A stretch of 64,000 nt of DNA from Pseudoramibacter sp. (GTDB lineage Bacteria; Bacillota; Clostridia; Eubacteriales; Eubacteriaceae), in NCBI RefSeq assembly GCF_022484225.1, contig NZ_JAKVLT010000001.1, forward strand, positions 310,001 through 374,000, read 5' to 3'. Of this stretch, positions 27,001-35,570 are shown one piece after another (the stretch's first letter is position 1; each line of letters begins with the position of its first letter). Both the position numbers and the translations under genes were made by a program. A model generated the notes under the pieces. It searched no databases. It saw nothing but the letters and a program-made list of their open reading frames with translations, and had not been told where the DNA came from.

Positions 27001-27350
27001 CCGAGGAGTTCCACCCCGTGTTCTTTGAGGAAACCGCTTCTCGCCAAAGCCATGGAGAGGTTGAGCCCCGTCTGGCCCCCGAGGGTCGACAGCACGCCGT
27101 CGGGCTTTTCTTTTAAGATGACCCGCTTGACCACGTCTTCAGTTAAAGGTTCAATGTACACTTCGTCGGCCATGGCCTTGTCGGTCATGATCGTCGCCGG
27201 GTTCGAGTTGATGAGCACCACTTCCAGGCCTGCCTGGCGCAGGGCCTTGCACGCCTGGGTGCCGGCGTAGTCAAATTCCGCCGCCTGTCCGATAATGATC
27301 GGGCCGGAACCGATGACCAGAACTTTCTTCAGTGATTTCTTTAAAGGCAT
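24090..27350 (-). CDS. carB: carbamoyl-phosphate synthase large subunit
   Basis: Makes carbamoyl phosphate from bicarbonate, ATP and ammonia for pyrimidine and arginine synthesis. The 1086 residues hold the two homologous ATP-grasp halves (about 1-400 and 550-935), each starting with a GSGPIxIGQxxEFDY block, an oligomerisation domain between them and a C-terminal MGS-like allosteric domain (about 940-1075). carA overlaps its start by 10 bases, so the subunits are made together. Confidence 0.97.
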   Translation of the reverse strand: MPLKKSLKKVLVIGSGPIIIGQAAEFDYAGTQACKALRQAGLEVVLINSNPATIMTDKAMADEVYIEPLTEDVVKRVILKEKPDGVLSTLGGQTGLNLSMALARSGFLKEHGVELLGADVETIDKAEDRQAFKDTMREIGEPTIPSKVVESVDDALGFALSIGYPVIVRPAFTLGGTGGGIAATPEELRHIATRGLRLSPIHQVLIERDISGWKEIEFEVMRDGKGNVITVCSMENFDPVGIHTGDSIVVAPCQTLSDKEYQMLRTSALKIISTLKVEGGCNCQFALNPDNFNYAVIEVNPRVSRSSALASKATGYPIAKIASLIAVGFSLDEITNDITGKTPACFEPVIDYIVVKFPRWPFDKFVYARRTLGTQMKATGEIMAIGNSFEQGMMKAIRSIELGFDTLSVEKYRKASDEEIVEALGRKDDERCFVVYEALYRGIPMKQIHAITMIDMWFLDKLRHLAIMERDLKEKGVSDDRAAERITVARQLGFLDSTIARLTGLPYDKKTCHVGLPEAVEKQIDMPPYASFKMVDTCAGEFDAETPYFYSTRDRENEAEEFLEEHQSDKKRIMVFGSGPIRIGQGIEFDYCAVHCAWALRELGYEAIIVNNNPETVSTDFDTSDRLYFEPLTAEDVRAIVETEKPDGAIVQFGGQTAIKLTQHLDEIKVPILGTDPTYIDAAEDRERFDECLESCGIPRPKGGTVFKTEEALAEANRLGYPVLLRPSYVLGGQNMIIAHSDDDVREYMGIITSHEITNPVLIDKYLMGKEVEVDAICDGEDYLIPGIMEHVEKAGIHSGDSISVYPPQTLSKHVQDTIIDYTGKLAKALHVIGLMNIQFVVMDETVYVIEVNPRSSRTVPYISKVTDVPMVDMATRIMMGESLKDMGVKHSGLHPVKDHVAVKVPVFSFSKLEDVDTQLGPEMKSTGEVLGVAKTFGDAIYKGFVARGGADMVRTGSVLLTVQDRDKPEIVDIGRRFHDLGFKLNATVGTAEVLREHGLPVHVVRRLSEARPNIGDLLDGREVDYVVSTATKGRQPGIDEVKMRRKAVDNSITLMTALDTVRALLGCLESKRTLADIPLVDITKI

Positions 27351-28459
27351 CCTTCCTGTCCCCTTTCCATTAAATCGGTGAATTTTTCAAACAAATAGCG
27401 GGTGTCGTTGGGGCCGGCGCTGGCTTCCGGATGGAACTGCACCGTAAAAGCGTGAATGTCCGGGTAGGCGATGCCTTCGCACGTGCCGTCGTTCATGTTG
27501 ATGTGGGTGATTTCCCCGGCGTCCTTCGGCACCGTGTCGTTCACGACGGCGTAGCCGTGGTTCTGGCTCGTGATGTACACCCGGTCCTGGGTCAGGTCCT
27601 TCACCGGCTGGTTCAGGCCTCTGTGGCCGAAGGGCATTTTTTCCGTCTTGGCGCCGTTGGCCAGCGCCATGAGCTGATGTCCGAGGCAGATGCCGAAAAT
27701 CGGCTTGCCGTAGTCGATGTAGCGCTTAATGTTGTCGATGACTTTGACGTTGTCCATGGGGTCCCCGGGGCCGTTTGAGAGCATGATGCCGTCGGGGTTG
27801 AGGTGGCGGATGTCATCGAGGGAGGTGTCCCAGGGCATGACGGTCACATTGCAGCCAAACTGCAGGAGTTTTTCGAGAATGTTGTGCTTGTAGCCGAAGT
27901 CGATGAGAGCGACGTGATTGGCCCGGTTTTCTCTATCGTAATACCAGTCCAGCTTCGGCACCGATACTTTTGGCACCGGATTCTTGATCTTGTACGCCCG
28001 GATTTTTTCGAGAAGTTCGTCCTTGTGCGCGTCGAGGTCTTCGGTGGTGATGGCGCCGTTCATCGTCCCTTGGCGGCGGATCTTCCGAGTCAGCTGCCGG
28101 GTGTCCACATCCCAGATGCCAACCTTGCCCTGATTCTTTAAAAACGCGTCGATGGTGCCCGCTTCTCTGAAGTTCGAAGGCGCTTCGCACCATTCTCTGA
28201 CGATGTAGCCGTTGACCCAGCTCTTAGAACTTTCCATGTCGCTGTGGTTGATTCCGTAATTGCCGATGAGGGGATAGGTCTGCATGACGATCTGTCCGCA
28301 GTAGGACGGGTCGGTCAGAACTTCCTGATAACCGGTCATCCCCGTCGTAAAGACGATTTCTCCGATCGTGGTCCCTTCACAGCCAAAATGATAGCCTGGA
28401 TAAACGGAGCCGTCTGCAAGCAGCAGATAAGCCCGCTTATCTTTTTTGAAATATGACAT
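27341..28459 (-). CDS. carA: carbamoyl-phosphate synthase small subunit
   Basis: Glutamine amidotransferase subunit supplying ammonia to CarB. The 372 residues carry an N-terminal small-subunit domain and a class I GATase domain with the catalytic cysteine in FGICLGHQLMALA and the His/Glu pair in HPEAS. The start has GAGGTG upstream. It lies 85 bases after purA with no terminator in the gap, so purA-carA-carB is probably one transcript. I see no PyrR-type leader in the gap. Confidence 0.97.
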   Translation of the reverse strand: MSYFKKDKRAYLLLADGSVYPGYHFGCEGTTIGEIVFTTGMTGYQEVLTDPSYCGQIVMQTYPLIGNYGINHSDMESSKSWVNGYIVREWCEAPSNFREAGTIDAFLKNQGKVGIWDVDTRQLTRKIRRQGTMNGAITTEDLDAHKDELLEKIRAYKIKNPVPKVSVPKLDWYYDRENRANHVALIDFGYKHNILEKLLQFGCNVTVMPWDTSLDDIRHLNPDGIMLSNGPGDPMDNVKVIDNIKRYIDYGKPIFGICLGHQLMALANGAKTEKMPFGHRGLNQPVKDLTQDRVYITSQNHGYAVVNDTVPKDAGEITHINMNDGTCEGIAYPDIHAFTVQFHPEASAGPNDTRYLFEKFTDLMERGQEGCL

Positions 28460-28544
28460 CCGACACCTCTTTCGAATTGAATGCTGATTTGCCGCTGTAT
28501 GCCGTCTTTCTCTTCTCTCCTTTATTATTAATTTTTAAATGATC

Positions 28545-29816
28545 TCAGCGCGTCGCGATGGAATCCCGGTCCGGGCCAACCCCGACGTAGTGAATCGGTG
28601 CGCCGACGTGGTCTTCGATGAATTTCACGTAGTTTTTCGCATTTTCCGGCAGATCGTCGATTTTGCGCACGCCTGTGGTGGACGTCTTCCAGCCCGGCAG
28701 TTCTTCATAGATGGGTTCCACCCGTTCCAAATCGTCGGTGTTCGGGAAGTAGTCGAGCTTTTTGCCGTCGAGTTTGTAGCCGGTGCAGACTTTGATGCTG
28801 TCTAAGAAGTCAAGCTTGTCCAATTTGCACAGGGCGATTTCGTCGAAGCCGTTGATCAAGGTCGTGTAGCGCAGGATCGGCAGGTCGAGCCAGCCCAAAC
28901 GGCGGGAGCGGCCGGTGCGGACGCCGAATTCATCGTCGTCCTTGGTGCCGTCGCCGCGGATGACCGCGAACTGCGGGCTGTCTGCATCTTCCGTCGGGAA
29001 CGGGCCTGCACCGACGGCGGAGGAGAAGGCCTTGGCGACGCCGATGACCTTGTCGATTTTCTTCGCCGGGATGCCGCTGGTGACCGCTGCGTAGGCGCCG
29101 GACGGGCACGACGAGGTGACGTAGGGGTAAATCCCCTGGTCGATGTCCTTCATGACCGCGAGCTGGCCTTCGAACAGGATGTTCTTATCGTTGTCCAGAT
29201 AAGAATGGATGTAGCTGATCGGTTCGACGATGCGGTCGGCGAAGCGGTCAGCCCATTCCTTGAGCTTCGCGTCGACGGCTTCGATGGTGACGGCTTCGCC
29301 GCCGTAAGCGGCCATCATCTTGTTGACCACGTCGAGGTAGTTGACCATCTTGTCGTGGGCGCGGCCTAAATCCAGGAGGTCTTCTGCTCTTAAATTCTTT
29401 CTGAGCATCTTGAAGGCGTAGCAGACGCCAATGCCCCGCTTGGTCGTGCCGATGCCGCCGTGGCTTTCCATGAGCGCATCCAGTTCCTGATGATAAGGCA
29501 TCAGCAGGTGGGCTCTGCCGGAAATCTTGAGGTTGTCCGTGGAGACCCCCGCGTCTTCGACCTGTTTCATTTCTTCGGCAAGAACGTCTAAATTAACGAC
29601 GGTGCCGGTACCAATGAGGCATTCGCCGTCTTTATTGAAAATGCCACTTGGCACCAGGTGAAATTTAAAGGTGCCGTAGTCGTTGACGACGGTGTGGCCG
29701 GCGTTGTCGCCGCCCTGAAACCGCACGATGAGGTCCTGTTTGTCGCAGAGGTAATCGATGATTTTGCCTTTGCCTTCGTCGCCGAACTGGGCGCCGACCA
29801 ATACTGTAACTGCCAT
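28545..29816 (-). CDS. purA: adenylosuccinate synthetase
   Basis: Converts IMP and aspartate to adenylosuccinate using GTP, the first committed step to AMP. The 423 residues show the N-terminal GAQFGDEGKGKIID loop, the NAGHTVV segment, the switch motif GTTKRGIGVCYA and the C-terminal TGRSRRLGWLD. AAAGGATGG precedes the start. It is divergent from the radical SAM gene, and the two promoters share their -35 region. Confidence 0.97.
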   Translation of the reverse strand: MAVTVLVGAQFGDEGKGKIIDYLCDKQDLIVRFQGGDNAGHTVVNDYGTFKFHLVPSGIFNKDGECLIGTGTVVNLDVLAEEMKQVEDAGVSTDNLKISGRAHLLMPYHQELDALMESHGGIGTTKRGIGVCYAFKMLRKNLRAEDLLDLGRAHDKMVNYLDVVNKMMAAYGGEAVTIEAVDAKLKEWADRFADRIVEPISYIHSYLDNDKNILFEGQLAVMKDIDQGIYPYVTSSCPSGAYAAVTSGIPAKKIDKVIGVAKAFSSAVGAGPFPTEDADSPQFAVIRGDGTKDDDEFGVRTGRSRRLGWLDLPILRYTTLINGFDEIALCKLDKLDFLDSIKVCTGYKLDGKKLDYFPNTDDLERVEPIYEELPGWKTSTTGVRKIDDLPENAKNYVKFIEDHVGAPIHYVGVGPDRDSIATR

Positions 29817-29890
29817 ATCTATCCATCCTTTCCAGGCGGGAAGCCCGCCCGTTTAAATTATTTGCCATAAATGACCAAAATACTGTGGAC

Positions 29891-29919
29891 ATTATAACAC
29901 ACAGATTTATTTTGATAAA
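29891..29919 (-). promoter_or_regulatory. promoter of purA
   Basis: TTTATC (29914-29919), 17-bp spacer, TATAAT (29891-29896). The -35 box overlaps that of the divergent promoter. Confidence 0.6.
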
Positions 29920-29940
29920 GCGGGACGGGTGGAATATAAT
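29912..29940 (+). promoter_or_regulatory. promoter of the radical SAM gene
   Basis: TTGATA (29912-29917), 17-bp spacer, TATAAT (29935-29940). Confidence 0.6.
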
Positions 29941-30009
29941 AGACAAAACCCCATAAAATTTTAATATTTTAATTTTTTTGTAATAGATTTGTAATAGATA
30001 AGAAGGCTT

Positions 30010-30918
30010 ATGAAAATTTTAACGCTGTCTGACGCCCTGAAACGGCGCTATCACACCAAGGTGTACAAACTTTCGCTGTCCTCGGGGTGCACCTGTCCGA
30101 ACCGGGACGGGACCCTCGGAACCGGCGGCTGCACCTTCTGCTCCGCCGGGGGCTCCGGGGATTTTGCCGCCCCCTTTGCGCCGATTTCCGAGCAGATCGC
30201 CGAAGCGAAGCGCCTCGTGGACCCGAAGTTTCCGAAAAAAATCGCCCCGGAAGACCGGCGCTACATCGCCTACTTCCAGTCCTACACCAACACCTACGGG
30301 CCGGTTTCAAGGCTCGAGCCCCTGTTTCTCGAAGCGGTGAAACCTGACGAAATCGTCGGCCTGGCCGTGGGCACCCGCCCTGACTGCCTGCCCGACGAGA
30401 CCATTGCCATGCTCGCGCGGGTGAGTGCCGTCAAGCCCCTGTGGGTGGAGCTGGGCCTTCAGACCGTTCACGAAGAGACGGCCCGCCGGATTCACCGGGG
30501 CTACACCCTCGGCGTTTTCGAAGACGCCTATCAGCGCCTCGCCGAAGCGGGGATTCCCGCGGTGGTCCACGTCATTCTGGGCCTGCCCGGAGAATCCAGA
30601 CAAGACATGCTCGAAACCGTGGATTATCTCGCGCATCTCACGCCATCTCTGCCGGGGATCAAGCTCCAGCTCCTCCACGTCTTAAAGGGCACGGCCCTGG
30701 GAGATGCCTACGAACGCGAGCCCTTTCCCGTATTTGATCTGGATACTTATTGTGATCTCATTGTCGATTGTTTAAAGCGCCTGCCTGAGTCAACCGTCAT
30801 TCACCGCCTCACCGGGGACGCCCCGAAGCGGCTGCTCATCGCGCCGAAATGGTCCGCCGACAAAAAGCGGGTGATGAACACCCTGCGCTCCCGGATCGCC
30901 CATGCCGAGCGCCTATAA
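30010..30918 (+). CDS. YhcC/YtqA-type radical SAM protein (TIGR01212 family)
   Basis: A 302-residue radical S-adenosylmethionine enzyme. The 4Fe-4S cluster motif lies at residues 26-40 in the family-specific spacing CTCPNRDG..GGCTFC, and the Rossmann-like barrel follows (VVHVILGLPGESR). Homologues YhcC (Escherichia coli) and YtqA (Bacillus) have no firmly assigned substrate. The start has AGAAGG. It is followed by an SDR gene after 66 bases. Confidence 0.88.
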   Translation: MKILTLSDALKRRYHTKVYKLSLSSGCTCPNRDGTLGTGGCTFCSAGGSGDFAAPFAPISEQIAEAKRLVDPKFPKKIAPEDRRYIAYFQSYTNTYGPVSRLEPLFLEAVKPDEIVGLAVGTRPDCLPDETIAMLARVSAVKPLWVELGLQTVHEETARRIHRGYTLGVFEDAYQRLAEAGIPAVVHVILGLPGESRQDMLETVDYLAHLTPSLPGIKLQLLHVLKGTALGDAYEREPFPVFDLDTYCDLIVDCLKRLPESTVIHRLTGDAPKRLLIAPKWSADKKRVMNTLRSRIAHAERL

Positions 30919-30984
30919 ACTCAAATTTACAGCAAAAAGTTTTAAATTCATAAAATAATAAAAGAAAGGAAAATCGGTAAAATC

Positions 30985-31716
30985 ATGACCACATTTCATG
31001 CCAAAACCGCCCTGGTCACCGGGGCCTCCCGGGGAATCGGCGCCGCCGTAGCAGAAGCCCTGGCAAAAAAAGGCTGCAATCTCGTCCTCACGGGGCTCAG
31101 TCACCAAGATTTACTCGTTCAAAATGCCCGAAAGCTGTCTGAGCAGTACGGCATCATGGCCGTCCCGAAAATCTGCGACGCCGGGGATTCAGATCAAGTG
31201 AAAGCCTTATTCGACGCCATTCCCCGGCTGGATTTTCTCATCAACAACGCCGGCATTTCAATTTCCGGGCTGATTCAGGACCTCGCCCCCGGCGAATGGG
31301 ACCGGCTGATTCGTACGAACCTGTCCTCGTGCTTCTACACCGCCCGCCTCGCGATTCCGAAGTTTCTCGCCGAAGACACCGGCGCCATCGTGAATATTTC
31401 TTCCGTGTGGGGAGATGTGGGGGCCGCGGTGGAAGCGGCCTACTCGGCGTCCAAGGGCGGGGTCGCCGCCTTCACCCGGGCTCTGGGCAAAGAGCTCGCC
31501 CCGAGTGCCATCCCCGTCAACGCCGTGGCCTGCGGCTTCATCGACACGGACATGAACGCCGCCTACTCCCCTGAAGAGCGGGACGCCATCCGGGCCGAAA
31601 TCCCCGCAGACCGCTTCGGCACCCCCGAAGACGTGGCCGAAACGGTGGTGCACCTCCTCGAGATGCCCCCTTACTTCACGGGGCAGGTCGTCCGCCTCGA
31701 CGGCGGGTGGATCTAG
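30985..31716 (+). CDS. short-chain dehydrogenase (FabG-like SDR)
   Basis: Classical SDR of 243 residues with cofactor motif TGASRGIGAAVAEAL (residues 11-25), NNAG near 87-90, the catalytic serine in NISSVWG, YxxxK in AYSASKGG and the C-terminal GQVVRLDGGWI. It resembles 3-oxoacyl-ACP reductase, but no other fatty-acid genes are near, so the substrate is uncertain. The start has AAAGAAAGG. The promoter of the aldolase gene begins directly at its stop codon. Confidence 0.85.
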   Translation: MTTFHAKTALVTGASRGIGAAVAEALAKKGCNLVLTGLSHQDLLVQNARKLSEQYGIMAVPKICDAGDSDQVKALFDAIPRLDFLINNAGISISGLIQDLAPGEWDRLIRTNLSSCFYTARLAIPKFLAEDTGAIVNISSVWGDVGAAVEAAYSASKGGVAAFTRALGKELAPSAIPVNAVACGFIDTDMNAAYSPEERDAIRAEIPADRFGTPEDVAETVVHLLEMPPYFTGQVVRLDGGWI

Positions 31717-31745
31717 TTGAATTCTCCCGGCTTTTGATGTACAAT
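31717..31745 (+). promoter_or_regulatory. promoter of the class I aldolase gene
   Basis: TTGAAT (31717-31722), 17-bp spacer, TACAAT (31740-31745). The leader carries the dyad TTGGG..CCCAA at about 31771-31786. Confidence 0.6.
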
Positions 31746-31816
31746 ATGAAGTACATTCTAACATAACAATTGGGGCATTTGCCCAAATGTTCCGAAAGAG
31801 ATGAGGAGGGAATGGA

Positions 31817-32704
31817 ATGAATCAGAAACAACTGGACCGTATGACCACTGGCAAGGGATTTATCGCCGCACTGGACCAGAGCGGCGGCAGCACGCCAAAA
31901 GCCTTAAAAGCCTACGGCATCCCGAAGACCCGCTACCGCAGCGACGAACAGATGTTCGACCTCGTGCACGAAATGCGCACCCGGATCATCAAGAGCCCGT
32001 CCTTCACCAGCGACAAGATTCTCGCAGCCATCTTGTTTGAAAACACCATGGACCGCAAAATCGACGACCAGTACACGGCGGACTACCTGTGGAACGTCAA
32101 GGGCATCATCCCGATCTTAAAAGTCGACAAAGGCCTTGACAAGGAAAATAACGGCGTCCAGCTCATGAAACCCATGCCTGAACTCGACAGCCTATTGAGC
32201 CGCGCCAAGACCCGCCACATCTTCGGCACGAAGATGCGCTCGGTCATCCACAAGGCGGACAAGGGCGGCATCAAAGCCATCGCCGATCAGCAGTTCGACA
32301 TCGCGAAACGCATCGTCGCCGCGGGCTTTGTGCCGATCATCGAACCGGAAGTGGACATCAACGCTCCGGACAAGGCGGAAGCGGAAGCCCTGCTCCACGC
32401 CGAATTCAAATCCCATCTCGCGGCCCTCGAAGACGGCGACAAGGTCATGTTCAAGGTCACCATTCCGACGGAAGCCGGCCTGTACAGCGACATCATGAAA
32501 GATCCCCACGTGGTGCGCGTCGTCGCCCTGTCCGGCGGCTACACCCGCAAGGACGCCTGCGTCAAACTCGCCAAGAACCCGGGCCTCATCGCGAGCTTCT
32601 CGAGAGCCCTCACCGAAGGTCTCACCTGCCGCATGAACGACAAGGACTTCGACTATCTCCTCGGCGATTCCATCGACAAAATTTACCAGGCCAGCATCAA
32701 ATAA
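31817..32704 (+). CDS. fda: fructose-bisphosphate aldolase class I
   Basis: Schiff-base aldolase cleaving fructose 1,6-bisphosphate to triose phosphates. The 295 residues show the N-terminal GFIAALDQSGGSTPKALKAYG, the KVDKG loop and EPEVDIN, as in the bacterial class I (staphylococcal-type) enzymes. The start is fixed by GAGGAGGGAATGG. Together with class III fructose-bisphosphatase in the same window it covers the glycolysis/gluconeogenesis branch point. Confidence 0.93.
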   Translation: MNQKQLDRMTTGKGFIAALDQSGGSTPKALKAYGIPKTRYRSDEQMFDLVHEMRTRIIKSPSFTSDKILAAILFENTMDRKIDDQYTADYLWNVKGIIPILKVDKGLDKENNGVQLMKPMPELDSLLSRAKTRHIFGTKMRSVIHKADKGGIKAIADQQFDIAKRIVAAGFVPIIEPEVDINAPDKAEAEALLHAEFKSHLAALEDGDKVMFKVTIPTEAGLYSDIMKDPHVVRVVALSGGYTRKDACVKLAKNPGLIASFSRALTEGLTCRMNDKDFDYLLGDSIDKIYQASIK

Positions 32705-32723
32705 TCACATCCCGGCTTTTCGA

Positions 32724-32753
32724 CCGCTGCCCTTTCGCAGCGGCCCTTTTTTA
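32724..32753 (+). terminator. terminator of the aldolase gene
   Basis: CCGCTGC-CCTTTC-GCAGCGG followed by a T run. Confidence 0.85.
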
Positions 32754-32770
32754 TTTTTAAGGAGGCTTTC

Positions 32771-34141
32771 ATGGCATACGCCAAAACGGACCCGTCTGAT
32801 TTCTCAAAGGGCCGGCTGACCCCGCTGATTCTCCACCAGGCCATTCCCGTCATGCTCGCCCAGATCGCCCAGATGCTCTACAACATCGTGGACCGGATCT
32901 ACATCGGCCACATGCCCGGCACCGGCGAGGCGGCCCTGTCCGGGGTCGGCCTCGTGTTCCCGATCATCACGATCATCGCCGCCTTTACCAACCTCTACGG
33001 CACCGGGGGCGCCCCTTTGTTCGCCATCGCCCGGGGCCACAAAGACCGCGCCAGGGCCGAGCGCATCCTCGGCAACACGACGACGCTGCTCGTCGGCACA
33101 GCCTTTATCCTCATGGCGGTGTGCTACATTTTCGAAGAGCCGGTGCTCCGGCTGTTCGGCGCCGACGCTCACACCCTGCCCTACGCCTCCACCTACATCC
33201 GCATCTACCTCATCGGGACGGTGTTCTCCATGTTCGCCACGGGGATGACCCCGTTCATCAACGCCGAGGGCTTTCCCAAAACGGGCATGGCCACGACGGT
33301 GATCGGCGTCATCATCAACTTTGTGTTGGACCCGATTTTCATCTTCGTCTTTCACATGGGGATCGCCGGGGCGGCGGTGGCGACGGTCATCAGCCAGTTT
33401 GTCGGCGCGGCCTGGGCCTTCCACTTCCTCACCAGCCGCAAGGCCCTTTTAAAAATCGAGCTGCCGGCCATGCACTTAAAAAAGAAAATCGTCGAGCAGA
33501 TCTTCGCCCTCGGCCTGTCGGGCTTCATCATGAACTGCACGAACGCCCTGGTCCAGATCGTGTACAACGCGACCCTGTCGGCCCTCGGCGGCAGCCTTTT
33601 CGTCGGGATCATGACCGTCATCAACTCGGTGCGGCAGATCGCGGAGCTGCCGGCCCTGGGCCTGACCTCGGGGACGTCCCCGGTGCTCGGCTACAACTAC
33701 GGCGCGAAGTGCTTCGACCGGGTAAAAAAGAGCATCCGCATCATGTTCGCCCTGACCTTCGCCTTCAGCCTGGCCATCTGGATCTTCATCTCCGTCTGTC
33801 CCCACCTGCTCATGGCCATTTTCACGAGCAGCGCCCGGATGATCGCCGTGGGCCAGCACGCCCTGCGCCTGTACTTCTTCGGCTTCGTGTTCATGAGCTT
33901 CCAGTACACCGGCCAGACGACGTTCCAGTCCCTCGGCAAATCCCACCAGGCGATTTTCTTCTCCCTGCTGCGCAAGGTGTTCATCGTCGTGCCCCTGACG
34001 GTGCTGCTCCCGAAGGTCTTCGGGGTGTACGGGGTGTTCGCCGCCGAGCCGATTTCCAACGTCATCGGGGGCATGGCGAGCTTTCTCACCATGTACTTCA
34101 CCGTGTACCGCAGGTTCCCCAAAACCCAGAAAAGCGCATAA
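32771..34141 (+). CDS. MATE family efflux transporter
   Basis: A 456-residue twelve-helix MATE exporter, distinct from the one at 7033-8418. It starts with LTPLILHQAIPVMLAQIAQMLYNIVDRIYIGHMPG, typical of the DinF/NorM-like branch of Firmicutes. The ribosome-binding site AAGGAGG is strong. It sits directly behind the aldolase terminator without an obvious promoter of its own, so low-level read-through expression is likely. Confidence 0.9.
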   Translation: MAYAKTDPSDFSKGRLTPLILHQAIPVMLAQIAQMLYNIVDRIYIGHMPGTGEAALSGVGLVFPIITIIAAFTNLYGTGGAPLFAIARGHKDRARAERILGNTTTLLVGTAFILMAVCYIFEEPVLRLFGADAHTLPYASTYIRIYLIGTVFSMFATGMTPFINAEGFPKTGMATTVIGVIINFVLDPIFIFVFHMGIAGAAVATVISQFVGAAWAFHFLTSRKALLKIELPAMHLKKKIVEQIFALGLSGFIMNCTNALVQIVYNATLSALGGSLFVGIMTVINSVRQIAELPALGLTSGTSPVLGYNYGAKCFDRVKKSIRIMFALTFAFSLAIWIFISVCPHLLMAIFTSSARMIAVGQHALRLYFFGFVFMSFQYTGQTTFQSLGKSHQAIFFSLLRKVFIVVPLTVLLPKVFGVYGVFAAEPISNVIGGMASFLTMYFTVYRRFPKTQKSA

Positions 34142-34145
34142 AAAA

Positions 34146-34198
34146 CAAAGCCGTCCTGAATGATTAAAATTCAATCATTCAGGACGGCTTTGCTTTTA
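34146..34198. terminator. bidirectional terminator MATE gene/small RNA candidate
   Basis: Perfect 19-bp arms AAAGCCGTCCTGAATGATT/AATCATTCAGGACGGCTTT, with T-rich tracts on both sides. Confidence 0.9.
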
Positions 34199-34274
34199 AT
34201 AAGGGATCGTTACAGAACGGGCACGCCTCCCGTTGGTTTCTGTTTTGATCAACTCGAAAATGGACTTTCAAGCT
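34146..34274 (-). ncRNA. candidate small RNA with consensus promoter
   Basis: The minus strand has TTGACA (34304-34309), a 17-bp spacer and TATATT (34281-34286). About 130 nt follow, ending in the perfect terminator at 34146-34192. No ORF with a ribosome-binding site is present, and the next minus-strand gene is about 2.9 kb away. Predicted stems include AACGGG..CCCGTT within CAGA..TCTG. I do not recognise it as 6S RNA, SRP RNA or a known riboswitch. Confidence 0.5.
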
Positions 34275-34280
34275 GAGTCC

Positions 34281-34309
34281 AATATACCCCTACGGGTTAT
34301 TGTTGTCAA
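34281..34309 (-). promoter_or_regulatory. promoter of the small RNA candidate
   Basis: TTGACA-17-TATATT, near consensus, facing only a terminator. Confidence 0.65.
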
Positions 34310-34440
34310 GATTATTTCTTATATTTTTTTTATATGTAATTTTTCTTCGTGCTTTTTATTATTTTTACATAATTAAAAATACTGCAAATTTTATCCCATT
34401 AAAGGCCCGTTTTAAACGATTTAGATTAGACCTTGTTGAA
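34310..34440. other. AT-rich spacer
   Basis: Nothing recognisable lies between the minus-strand promoter and the sorC promoter. Confidence 0.4.
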
Positions 34441-34457
34441 TATATGTAAAAGTATCG

Positions 34458-34486
34458 TTGACTTGAGCCCAAAATCACGATATAAT
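34458..34486 (+). promoter_or_regulatory. promoter of the SorC-family regulator gene
   Basis: TTGACT (34458-34463), 17-bp spacer, TATAAT (34481-34486). A nested dyad, TCATC..GTGCT..AGCAC..GATGA (34494-34522), begins at the expected transcription start and could be an operator or a 5' hairpin. Confidence 0.7.
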
Positions 34487-34571
34487 GAAAACATCATCAG
34501 CGTGCTTTTCAGCACACGATGAAGATTTACACATTGCAGCGATTGATTTTGATATCAAAAGGAACAGACAG

Positions 34572-35525
34572 ATGAAGAAAATAGTGAACGACGAGCGATT
34601 AATGATCAAAATTTGCGATATGTACTACAATCAGAATTTAAGCCAGAAATCGATCGCCACCAAACTCGGACTTTCCCGCCCGACCATCTCGAGAATCATC
34701 AGCAACGCGCGGGAAGCCGGCATCGTCACCATCACCATCAAAAACCTGGAAATGACGAATTACGTCGAGCTGGAACACCAGGTCGAATCCATTTACGGGC
34801 TCAAGGAAGTGGTGGTCGTCGACCATTTTGACGATCCCGAAAAGCAGAAAGCAGAGCTCGGCCGGATTTCCGCGAATTACTTAAAGCGCATCGTCACCGA
34901 CCGGGACGTGGTGGGCGTGTCTATGGGCACGACCCTGTACGAAACGGCGAAGCACCTCGACGACTGCGCGGCGAAAAACGTGTTTTTCGTGCCGATGATC
35001 GGCGGCATGGGCCACCTCCGGGGGGAACTCCATTCCAACAGTTTGATCCAGATCATGGCCCGGAAGTTCAACGGCGGCAAGTTCATCCCGATGCACGCCC
35101 CTGCCCGAGTCGCGAACCGCACGATCAGAAGCGAGTTCTTAAACGAAGCGAGCATCGCGAAGGTCATCAAGATGTGCGATTCCCTGGACATCGCCATGGT
35201 GGGCATCGGCTACCCGAACAAAACCTCGGCGATCATGGCTACGGGCTACTACACCGACGAGGAAATGCGCGCCATGAAAAAGGCGGGCGTCGCCGGAGAC
35301 ATCTGCATGCAGTTCTTTGACGCTCACGGGGACACGACCCCCTTTAAGAAGCAGAACACCGTCATCGGCATCGAGATCAAAAAACTCAGAAAGGTGCCCC
35401 ACAGCATCGGGGTCGCCTCGGGCCTTGAGAAGCTCAACGCCATCAAGGGCGCCATCGAAGGCAAATACATCAACACCCTCATCACCGACGTCGACTGCGC
35501 AAAGCAGCTGGCGCAGAATGATTAA
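34572..35525 (+). CDS. SorC/DeoR-family sugar-sensing regulator
   Basis: A 317-residue repressor/activator. The N-terminal helix-turn-helix reads LSQKSIATKLGLSRPTISRIISNAREAGIV (about 20-50). The C-terminal sugar-phosphate-binding domain (about 60-310) has the family motif VGVSMGTTLYETAKHL and IGGMGHLRGELHSN. I chose the ATG with AAAGGAACAG upstream; an in-frame ATG 29 codons earlier overlaps the -10 box. It heads an araM-araL-araB-like cluster on the same strand and is its probable regulator, with a phosphorylated sugar or polyol as likely effector. Confidence 0.88.
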   Translation: MKKIVNDERLMIKICDMYYNQNLSQKSIATKLGLSRPTISRIISNAREAGIVTITIKNLEMTNYVELEHQVESIYGLKEVVVVDHFDDPEKQKAELGRISANYLKRIVTDRDVVGVSMGTTLYETAKHLDDCAAKNVFFVPMIGGMGHLRGELHSNSLIQIMARKFNGGKFIPMHAPARVANRTIRSEFLNEASIAKVIKMCDSLDIAMVGIGYPNKTSAIMATGYYTDEEMRAMKKAGVAGDICMQFFDAHGDTTPFKKQNTVIGIEIKKLRKVPHSIGVASGLEKLNAIKGAIEGKYINTLITDVDCAKQLAQND

Positions 35526-35570
35526 TCATACGGCTACCCAATTTCAATTTATATTTAAAGGAGATTTATT

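Noticed and set aside
28460..28544. PyrR or other RNA leader before carA
   Set aside because: The 85-base gap has no terminator or antiterminator stems and no recognisable binding loop.
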